The notes beneath the pieces are model-generated. The model was not told where the DNA came from. It was given only the letters and a program-made list of their open reading frames with translations, and did no database searches. From Sphaerosporella brunnea (Eukaryota > Ascomycota > Pezizomycetes > Pezizales > Pyronemataceae), in contig VXIS01000442.1 in the NCBI GenBank assembly GCA_008704415.1, positions 1-30,934 of the forward strand: 30,934 bases of DNA, read 5' to 3'. The position numbers were made by a program, and so were the translations under genes. Positions 21,658 to 30,934 of this stretch are shown here, in pieces (the first letter of the stretch is position 1; every line of letters starts with the position of its first letter).

Positions 21658-24149
21658 TTTTGAGTTAGACTCTGTATCGTTTCCTAAAAGCATAGTAAAC
21701 GCACGCATAGTATGGTTAGTAACGATGGTATGTAATACTTGGCGACCCTAGAGCAAAGTCGAGTGACATCCAGTGTTTCAGTGAATCCTCGCTGCCATGG
21801 TGTTGAGTTTTTCAACAATCTGTATCTCTGCAACGAGTAAGCCCCCGGCCTCGAGGTCGTCACATCTCCGACTCACTTTTTTATGCTGAGTCTACTGCTT
21901 GTGTCGCCTCTGTTTTGGGGTTTGAGGCGAGGCAGTAGTCGGGTGCACGACTCGACGACGATGATGATGATCATGATGGAAATGTTGCCTGGCGGGCACC
22001 ATCGCCGGGGCGTGATTGGATGCCCGCCATGTGGCGAGGGTGCGGCGAGGGTGCGGGAGCAAGGCAAATACGCTTTTCACCGTATAATCTCATATAATGG
22101 CCATATAATAGTTAGCAGCGAAATAATCCCCATGAGGCATCGGTGACGATCCTAGCACACATCTTCAGATGCAACACTGAAGCGAAGGCCTTCGACAGGT
22201 AGGCATGGCTGGCCAGGCACTGCACGCCCAAGGCATACTATAGGCGTCGCAGAAGGCCCGACCCGACAGCGCACCAGAGCAGGAAAGCCCTTGCTCCCCG
22301 TTTCTTCTAGCTCAGACTCGGCAAGGCTCCAACGGGCCCATACCTCCTCAAGACTGGCCGCAGAACGGACAACCGGTGCTGGTGTGCAACAAGGGCGCCG
22401 TTCAGACCTCTTTAAGTTCTGTAAGAGGTGAAAAAGCGAGCAGATGGTGCTGTGGAAGATGAAAGCCGCTACGAAGGCCGGGGGACAGAAGCGGTGGCCG
22501 TCTACCCCCACTGCCGCTCTTTTGGCGGATGATAGGTGGGTGTACTGAGGCAGTTTTGGCCTTTCTTAACACCAATAAGGTTGGCTCCTGGCCCGACAAG
22601 GGCGTCATGTTACGATAGCTTTCTTCCTTCTGTCACCATATGTTTCTGTGTTGGGTGCGGCATTGGTCACGAATATCCTTGGTGCGGCTAATCTGGTGCC
22701 TGTATTTCCCTAGAAGAGCCGCAGGCGCCAGTAGTAGGCCAAGGGGTAGCATGCGCATAATTTCACTCTATGTCATGGTCGCAAGCGGCCGAATACAATA
22801 TGATCAAAAGCAGCGAAATAATTGCTTTTCTCACTAACCACCCTTATGCTGGAAACCGTTTTTAATGCATCATCGTCACAAAATTATAAGGGCCATAAGG
22901 CTCAGATGATCCTTTTTCAAAACGGCCGTCCTGCTGAGGTATGTAACTGGGGAAGGCATGCTCTTTAGTCATGGACTACTTGACTTGCCAGAGCCGAACT
23001 GCTCTACCCATCGGTTACATAAGAAGCTTGTTTTAGGGCAGAGGAGTTTTGTTCTAGAGATCCGACAATTAGGGGTAAAAAAGCCTCCTCCTACATAACA
23101 TGTTAGCTGTTAGGTTCCCATGTCTCGAGCACCCGAGAATCGGCCTCATTTCGGTGATTCGGATCCGGATTACGTGCCGAGCAGTGTTCGGAAGGTTGTC
23201 TTTGCTGTCAGGCTTTCGGGTACCTGGCCTAGACCCGGAATGCTATTCTGCGTATTGCCTGTCTGGGAGGAAAGCGACACAAAAGGCAAGTCTGTTTGGA
23301 GCAGTGTGGCGTGCCCGCTCGCGTGGCTCAGCTTATCTCCAGAACAATATGTTTCCACGCAGCTTCCTACGAACTGCCTTGGGATCTAGGGTATCTTGCA
23401 GCGAGCCAGCAAGACTTTGCCAGTTAATGATTCCTGGCGGGCGATTGGTGGTCTTGGCGGGGTAAAATTTGGATGACCGAGGGCTCGGAGCAGCGGGAGT
23501 GAAAGGGTTAGGGTTTGTTATTTCGGACGTCATTTGGCGTTGTTGGGTCTCAACAGATCTGGGAGCTGGCTGCTGGCAAAATCGTACTTAAGGAGGGAAT
23601 TTTTCTGGGTTGCTCGATTGGACGCTGTGGACGCTGGGCAGAATTGCGGCGGCGGGGAGCTGGAGGAGCACCGTCCGTTGGATCTACCTGTGTGAGATAC
23701 ATGTATATATATTGTAGGCGGAGTTGAAAGAGATAGGTCGTCCGTCTTTCGTGTTGCAATCGTCGCCTGGCTGCTGCTAGGTAGTACTTGCTGGGACGTG
23801 GCGGTTGGGAGCGTGGGGTAAGTGCACCCGTTTGAGGGTTGTTGAGCCCCAAAGCTTTTTTCCCAACGACTGCGCCGTTGCTTTTGTCCGCATGTCGGAA
23901 TTTCCATCACCAGGTCGAGTTCTCTCTCGCTCGTTTGGCAAGGTAGTGCTGTGGCCGGCGGAAGGATGACAGAAGTGTGGCGATGCCAATCCGTCAGGCA
24001 CAGAGCAAAAAAGACACAGCTTCTCTCGCACATGCTCTCTGCCATCCGCCCGGAGCTGAAGTCAATTGACCCTGCCGTGGATTGAGATTTGGAATTATTG
24101 AATCTGGGCTGCTCTTTCTCTCCGGCCCTTGGCTTGGCACCGAAAGCCT

Positions 24150-24637
24150 CGAGCGCTCGCTATCGAGTATGTAAACAGCCTCGCTGTGTTGGTGTTCCTC
24201 TGTGCCCAACCCAATCCGGTTGGCTCGCTTGCAGGGTTCCTCAAATCTATCTGCCCTCCCCCACCATCAACCCCCCCCCCCAACCCACCAATTTCCCTAG
24301 AAGTTCCCCTCCTCTCCCCAGTTGTCGAAAGTTGTTCTTCATCTTTCTCCGCCTCCCCCTATCTCAATCCCCTCCCCATATACCTCATTTCCTGCTTGCG
24401 GCCGTGCATCCCCCGACGCACTGTTCTTCGTTTGCCTGTTCGCTTCGTCGTCGCTTTTTTGCAGCTCTCCCGCCGCTCCAGCACTGCGTGTCCTTGAAGC
24501 TTATACCCATTTCTAATTCTCCACTCTCTCCACTCACTGGCCGCCGGAGCTTTCATCTCAACGAGCAGCAGCATCTGCCCCTGGCGATCCCTCCAGCCTC
24601 AATCGTACATTCCACCACGTTAACGACAACTACCAAC
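24150..24637 (+). promoter_or_regulatory. CT-rich leader of acetyl-CoA carboxylase with possible 5'UTR intron
   Basis: The + strand from about 24230 to 24530 is strongly C/T-rich, matching fungal core promoters and leaders. GTATGT at 24167 and TTGCAG ending at 24234 could bound a 68-nt leader intron; a second acceptor-like TTTTTTGCAG ends near 24466. I found no ATG between 24172 and the start codon at 24638. The ATG-TAA at 24169-24174 overlaps the putative donor. Confidence 0.45.
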
Positions 24638-27600
24638 ATGGCCGAAGCTTCATCACCATCCCCTGACGGAACTTCTCGTCCCGGGTCTTCGTACTCTTCT
24701 AAGTTCAAGCTGCCAGAACACTTTTACGGCGGAAACAGATTAGACACCGCCCCGCCTAGCAAAGTCAAGGATTTCGTGGCCTCGCACGATGGCCACACTG
24801 TTATCACCAAGGTATGCTCCGCCCGTCCCACATCCGAGCCGGCGTCACAGCACCCACCTGACACCCTGCGTCGTGGATTGATTGGTTGCCGGGGTGTTTG
24901 GTGCCACGGAATGCCACCAGCGCGTGCAAATGGCCCTAGCCGGTCAATTGATCCGGTGGAAGACGTCAAGCTGATCATTGCGTTGCTTCCAGGTTCTCAT
25001 TGCGAACAACGGTATCGCAGCCGTAAAGGAAATCCGAAGTGTGCGGAAATGGGCGTATGAGACGTTCGGAGATGAGCGGGCGATACAGTTTACTGTGATG
25101 GCTACGCCGGAGGATCTCCAGGCAAATGCGGATTACATCAGGATGGCCGATCAATATGTTGAGGTAACGAGCGCAATGAATTCGGAGGTGTAGTCAATAG
25201 ACCGCTGACGGTGCGAAACAGGTTCCTGGAGGCACTAATAATAATAACTATGCCAATGTGGAGTTAATAGTAGACGTTGCAGAACGCATGGGTGTTCACG
25301 CCGTGTGGGCAGGATGGTATGCCCATTTGCCGACTCTTGCTTTTCATTAGAGATTGCGTGTAGCTAACTCCTTGCGCAGGGGCCACGCGAGTGAGAACCC
25401 TATACTACCGGAGACTCTGGCAAAGTCAAAGATCATTTTCATCGGACCTCCCGGCTCGGCGATGCGATCACTCGGAGACAAAATTTCCTCCACGATCGTC
25501 GCGCAGCACGCCAAAGTGCCCTGTATTCCCTGGAGCGGGACCGGCGTCAACGAGGTGGATGTTGGCGAAGACGGACTGGTTACTGTGTCTGAAGAAGTTT
25601 ACGCCAAGGGATGCACCTCCTCGGCGGAAGAAGCCTTGGAGAAGGCGAGACAGATCGGCTTCCCCGTTATGATCAAGGCCTCCGAGGGAGGAGGAGGAAA
25701 GGGTATCCGAAAGGTCATGGGAGAGGAAGGCTTCTACGCTCTTTACAACCAAGTCGCTAGCGAAGTGCCTGGCTCTCCCATCTTCGTCATGAAATTGGCC
25801 GGCAGCGCGCGTCACTTGGAGGTGCAGCTTCTGGCGGATCAATACGGTAACAACATCTCGCTGGCTGGACGTGATTGTTCAGTGCAGCGACGACACCAGA
25901 AGATTATCGAGGAGGCGCCGGTCACGATCGCGAAGCCCGATACTTTCCAGGCTATGGAGCGTGCCGCTGTGCGTCTGGGAAAGCTTGTGGGATACGTTTC
26001 TGCCGGTACCGTGGAGTACCTATACTCTCACGCCGAGGACAAGTTCTACTTCTTGGAGTTGAACCCTCGTCTTCAGGTCGAGCACCCTACTACGGAAATG
26101 GTTACCGGTGTCAACCTGCCCGCTGCTCAGCTCCAGATCGCCATGGGTGTTCCCCTCCACAGAATCCGTGACATTCGGTTGTTGTACGGCGTGGACCCCA
26201 ACACCACGAACCAGATCGACTTTGACTTCTCTAAGGAGGGCTCTGAGACTACCCAGCGCCGCCCGTCCCCGAAGGGTCACTGCACGGCTTGCCGTATCAC
26301 CTCGGAGGACCCCGGCGAGGGATTCAAGCCTTCCAGCGGTATGATGCACGAGTTGAACTTCCGTTCCTCTTCCAACGTCTGGGGTTACTTCTCCGTCGGT
26401 ACCCAGGGTGGTATCCACTCCTTCTCCGACTCCCAGTTTGGTCACATTTTTGCTTATGGAGAGAACCGAAGCGCCTCCAGGAAGCACATGGTTGTGGCCT
26501 TGAAGGAGCTCAGCATTCGTGGTGACTTCAGGACTACCGTTGAGTACCTCATCAAGCTTTTGGAAACCCCCGCTTTCGAGGAGAACACCATCACTACCGG
26601 ATGGCTGGATGAGCTCATCTCCAACAAGCTCACCTCCGAGCGGCCAGATCCGATTCTGGCAGTCGTGTGCGGTGCGGTTACTCGTGCTCACGTTGCCAGC
26701 GAAGCTTGCATTGCCGAGTACCGAGCATCTCTGGAGAAGGGTCAGGTCCCCGCTAAGGACATCCTCAAGACCGTTTTTCCTGTTGATTTCATCTATGATG
26801 GATCCCGGTACAAGTTTACAGCTACCAGATCGAGCGCCGATTCGTACCACCTGTTCGTGAACGGCTCCAAGTGCACGATTGGCGTGCGGGCATTGTCCGA
26901 TGGCGGTTTGTTGGTTCTACTTGACGGAAACAGCCACAACGTATACTGGAAGGAGGAAGTCGGCGCCACCAGACTGAGCGTTGACAGCAAAACCTGCCTA
27001 CTCGAGCAGGAGAACGATCCCACCCAGCTACGCACTCCTTCGCCTGGAAAGCTCGTCAAGTTCCTCGTTGAGAGTGGAGACCATGTTAAGAAGGGCCAAA
27101 CCTTCGCCGAGGTGGAGGTTATGAAGATGTACATGCCTCTAGTTACGCAGGAGGATGGTATCGTTCAGTTCATGAAGCAGCCCGGTGCCACCCTCGAGGC
27201 TGGTGATATCATCGGCATCCTTGCCCTCGATGACCCCAGCCGCGTCAAGCACGCAGCACCCTTCAGTGGACAGCTTCCCCAGTTCGGACCTCCCCGGGTT
27301 GTTGGTAACAAGCCACCTCAGAGATTCGCTCTGCTTACCGGTATCCTGAATAATATCCTCGATGGTTATGATAACCAGGTCATCATGGGCGCAACTCTCA
27401 AGGAGTTGATCGAGGTTCTCCGGGACTCGGAGCTTCCTTACGGCGAGTTCTCTGCACAGTATTCCGCTTTGCACTCCCGCATGCCTCAGAAGCTTGACCA
27501 GCTTCTGTCTCAGACTGTCGAGAAATCCAAGTTGAGGAAGAGCGAGTTCCCCGCGAAGCAGCTCCGAAAGACCTTGGATAAGTTCATGGAGGAGAACGTT

Positions 27601-30600
27601 GCGCAGGCTGATGCGGAACTTCTGCGGTCATCCCTTGCACCGCTGATCGCGGTGATGGACGCCTACGCCGACGGACTAAAAGCCCACGAGTTCAATGTCT
27701 TCCTTGGATTCATGAAGAAGTACTGGGAAGTGGAGCACCTGTTCTCTGGTCACAACCGCCGTGAGGAGGACGTTATTCTGAAGCTCCGTGACGAGAACAA
27801 GGATGACATCTCCAAGGCCGTCAGCATTGTGCTTTCGCACAGCCGTGTCGGATCGAAGAACAACTTGATTCTGGCTATCCTCGAGGAGTACCGACCCAAC
27901 AAGCCCAACAACTCCCTGGTCGCCAAGTTCTTCCGCCCGGCGCTGAAGAACCTCACCGAGCTGGAGACGCGCGCCACCGCCAAGGTTGCTTTGAAGGCTC
28001 GCGAAGTCCTCATTCAGTGCGCTTTGCCGTCGCTGGAGGAGAGGGCCAACCAAATGGAGCACATCCTTCGTTCCTCGGTTGTCGAGAGTCGGTATGGAGA
28101 AACAGGTTGGGAGCATAGAACGCCTTCCCTCGATGTTATCCGGGAGGTTATCGACTCCAAATACACCGTGTTTGATGTATTGCCTACCTTCTTCGCCCAC
28201 TCTGACCCCTGGGTTTCCTTGGCCGCTCTGGAGGTGTACATCCGCCGTGCGTACAGGGCATATCAGATTCACGACATTCAATACCATGGTACTGATTCCG
28301 AGCCGCCGTACGTCCTCACTTGGGACTTCCAGATGAGGAAGGTTGGCGTTGCGGAGTATGGTGCTGCTCAGCCCTCGACGCCTGCTACCCCGACTTCCGA
28401 GAGCGGCAACCCCTTCTCAAAGCGCGTCGGTTCTCTCAGCGATCTCACGTTCCTCGTGGCCAAATCCGGGGAGGAGCCCATCCGGAAAGGTGTCATTGTC
28501 CCCGTGTCGTACCTGGATGAGGTAGAGGACTTGCTGTCCAAGGCGATCGAGCACATTCCCCCGCGCATTAAGCGCAGCAGATCGCCGGCAGTTGGTCTTA
28601 TGGCGAACCTGGAGGGCCGAAGACGCCCTCAGCCGTTGATCACTAACAACGATGATGACGAAACTATGTCTTCTGTCTGCAACGTTGCAATCCGCGATGT
28701 CGAGTCTAAGGATGACAAGGAGGTATTGGACCGCCTCCAGCTGCTCGTCGATGACGTCAAGGAAGACCTCAGCACCCGTGGTATCCGAAGAATCACTTTT
28801 GTCTGCGGCCACAAGGATGGAGCATACCCCGCTTACTTCACTTTCAAGTGGCCCAAGTACAAGGAGGAGGAGAGTATCCGTCACATTGAGCCCGCTATGG
28901 CTTTCCAGCTCGAGTTGGGCCGTCTCCGCAACTTCAACATTAAGCCAATCTTCACCGAGAACCGCAACATTCACGTCTACGAGGCTATCGGCAAGGAGTC
29001 CCCTAGCGACAAGCGGTACTTTACCAGGGCGGTTGTGCGTCCTGGCAGGCTGAGGGATGAGATCCCCACTGCCGATTATCTCATCTCGGAGACTGATCGG
29101 TTGGTCAACGACATTCTGGATGCCATGGAGATCATCGGAAACAATAACTCCGATCTGAACCACATCTTCATCAACTTCTCCCCCGTCTTCCCTCTGAGCC
29201 CTGAGGAAATCGAGCCCGCTCTCGGTGGATTCATTGAGCGCTTCGGACGTCGTCTCTGGAGGCTTCGTGTCACCGGTGCTGAGATCCGCATCGTCTGCAC
29301 CGACCCAGAAAGCGGCCAGTCCTTCCCCATCCGGGTTCTCATTCAGAACGTCTTCGGATATGTCGTTCAGGTTGAGATGTACGCTGAGCGCAAGGCCGAA
29401 AAGGGTCAATGGGTGTTCCACAGCATCGGTTCCAAGCCTGGATCTATGCACTTGCGCCCCACTACCACTCCCTACGCTGCGAAGGAGTGGCTGCAGCCCA
29501 AACGCTACAAGGCTCACCTCATGGGTACGCAATACGTGTACGATTTCCCTGAGCTTTTCAGACAGGCTATCCACCAGGTCTGGGTCAAGATTGCGCAGAA
29601 GGTCCCCAACTTCAAGGACAAGGTCGGGCTACCGGACGCATCCGATTGCCTCGAGTATAGCGAGCTTATCGTTGACGAGAACGACGAGCTTGCTGAGGTT
29701 CAGAGAGAGCCTGGTACCAACACCCACGGTATGGTAGGATGGATTGTCACTGCAAAGACCCCCGAATACCCTCGTGGCCGGAGGTTCGTGATTATTGCCA
29801 ACGATATCACCTTCAAGATTGGATCTTTCGGGCCTCAGGAGGACCAGTTCTTCAACAAGTGCACGGAATACGCCCGTCGCCTGGGTATTCCTCGTATCTA
29901 CCTTTCTGCCAACTCTGGTGCCCGTATTGGCATGGCCGAGGAGCTCATTCCCCACTTCTCTGTGGCTTGGAACGACCCCGAAAAGCCCGAGCTTGGATTC
30001 AAGTACCTTTATCTCACTTCCGAGGTTCACAAGCGGTTCGCCGACAGACGCAAGAAGGATGTCATTTGCGAGCGCATCGTGGAGGATGGTGAGGAGCGTT
30101 ACAAGATCACGACCATTATTGGCGCCGAAGATGGCTTGGGTGTCGAGTGCTTGAGAGGATCCGGTTTGATTGCTGGTGCTACCAGCCGTGCATACGAGGA
30201 TATCTTCACTATCACCTTGGTCACCTGCCGTTCCGTCGGCATCGGTGCTTACCTGGTGCGGTTGGGACAGCGTGCCATCCAGATTGAGGGCCAGCCTATC
30301 GTGAGTATTCGTATCGCCATTTTTCTTGGACATTGGCTAATATCCCTAGATTCTTACTGGTGCCCCCGCTATCAACAAGCTGCTTGGTCGTGAGGTTTAC
30401 ACTTCCAACCTTCAGCTCGGTGGTACCCAGATCATGTACAAGAACGGTGTTTCTCACCTGACTGCCACCGATGACTACGAGGGTGTGCAGAAGATTGTCG
30501 AGTGGATGTCCTTCGTGCCTGATCGCAAGGGATCGGCAGTTCCTGTTTCTCCCTCCGTGGACCACTGGGACCGCGACATCACCTTCGTGCCGCCTGGAAA

Positions 30601-30934
30601 GAACCCGTACGATGTTCGCCACCTCATCGCCGGTAAGGAGGACGAGGATGGATTCCAGTCTGGTTTGTTTGATCGGGACTCGTTCCAGGAGACTCTGAGC
30701 GGATGGGCCAAGACTGTCGTTGTCGGTCGTGCGCGTCTCCACGGTATTCCCGTCGGTGTTATTGCCGTCGAGACCCGATCTGTCGAGAACATCACCCCTG
30801 CCGACCCCGCCAACCCCGATTCCACCGAGACTGTTTCCCTGGAGGCCGGCCAGGTGTGGTACCCCAATTCGGCGTTCAAGACCGCCCAGGCTATCAACGA
30901 CTTCAACCACGGGGAGCAGCTGCCGCTGTTCATC
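24638..30934 (+). CDS. acc1: Acetyl-CoA carboxylase, 3' partial
   Basis: Exons 24638-24811, 24993-25163, 25222-25316, 25380-30300 and 30350 to the window end give 1982 residues; fungal ACCs are about 2230-2300, so roughly the last 300 are outside. Introns are 181, 58, 63 and 49 nt, with CTGAT, CTGAC, CTAAC and CTAAT branch sites. The start is the first ATG of the leader after 24171 (CCAACATGG). This multidomain enzyme carboxylates acetyl-CoA to malonyl-CoA, the committed step of fatty-acid synthesis. The biotin carboxylase domain begins near [20 protein letters not shown] (residue 59), with ATP-grasp loop [10 protein letters not shown] (about 249-258). The biotin carrier has EVMKM with biotinyl Lys about 729. 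A long central domain has a Snf1-like site at about Ser 1165 (KRVGSLSDL). The N-half of carboxyltransferase has [14 protein letters not shown] from about 1656. ACC is cytosolic or ER-associated in fungi. No frameshift or missing catalytic residue was seen. Confidence 0.97.

Larger units (their letters stand above)
16364..24637. other. Gene-poor block between divergent CAX and ACC genes
   Basis: 8.3 kb with no gene I can support, apart from the elements listed inside it. Both promoters must lie here: CAX reads left from the left end and ACC right from the right end. Open frames are short, mostly lack ATG starts and have no recognisable domains. Contents include a 21-bp tandem repeat in a broken frame (16542-16886), two AGAAACACTGACG copies (17875 and 18342), C15 at 19084-19098, the MITE at 19833-20091, an interrupted frame at 21163-21657, and the CT-rich ACC leader from about 24230. 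The block looks like a graveyard of small degraded elements. Confidence 0.5.

Noticed and set aside
22995..23030. tRNA-like string with GGGTAGAGCAG on the minus strand
   Set aside because: Only a D-arm-like fragment; no acceptor stem, anticodon arm or T-arm could be assembled.
22608..23099. Possible solo LTR (TGTTACG... to ...CATAACA, 5-bp inverted ends TGTTA/TAACA)
   Set aside because: No flanking target duplication (gcgtca versus tgttag), no primer-binding site or gag/pol sequence next to it; the ends could be chance.
28417..29574. Long open frame antisense to ACC (also 29629-30333, 27676-28287 and 26020-26850)
   Set aside because: These mirror the strong codon bias of the ACC exon on the other strand; they have no domains or independent signals.

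Overview
The window is nuclear DNA from a filamentous ascomycete (Pezizomycotina). Short introns (mostly about 47-110 nt) with GT-AG ends and CTAAC/CTGAC-type branch sites, compact intron-poor genes, long pyrimidine-rich leaders and the protein families present all point there. I cannot name the genus from the sequence alone. There are no bacterial, CRISPR, rRNA or convincing tRNA features.

Layout, left to right. (1) Positions 1-1550 (+): the 3' part of a fungal F-box/LRR-like gene, cut by the window edge, read through three inferred introns. (2) 1551-4450: intergenic, no credible gene. (3) 4451-8690 (+): a CT-rich leader with two strong 5' splice donors, then a seven-exon gene for a two-PHD-finger protein of the Rco1 type (histone deacetylase Rpd3S subunit). 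(4) 8691-10691: convergent intergenic DNA with a T-rich tail, a G-rich heptamer minisatellite and a C/G hairpin. (5) 10692-11930 (-): a single-exon membrane protein of the PAP2/inositolphosphotransferase superfamily. (6) 11931-14648: intergenic with simple repeats. (7) 14649-16363 (-): a vacuolar Ca2+/H+ antiporter of the VCX1/CAX family, two exons and possibly a third. (8) 16364-24637: an 8.3-kb gene-poor block holding a 259-bp hAT-like MITE with an imperfect 8-bp target duplication, plus a few eroded reading frames. (9) 24638-30934 (+): acetyl-CoA carboxylase, five exons in view, running off the right edge inside the carboxyltransferase domain.

The four well-supported genes are housekeeping or regulatory: chromatin (Rco1-like), lipid or phospholipid head-group chemistry (PAP2-like), calcium storage (CAX) and fatty-acid precursor supply (ACC). 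They are not an operon or an evident metabolite cluster; each has its own intergenic region. No new multi-gene system is evident. The observations most worth following up are the MITE, the two leaders in which a minimal ATG-TAA reading frame coincides with a possible splice event, in-frame alternative splicing options in the Rco1-like and CAX genes, and the G-rich repeat/hairpin pair between convergent genes.
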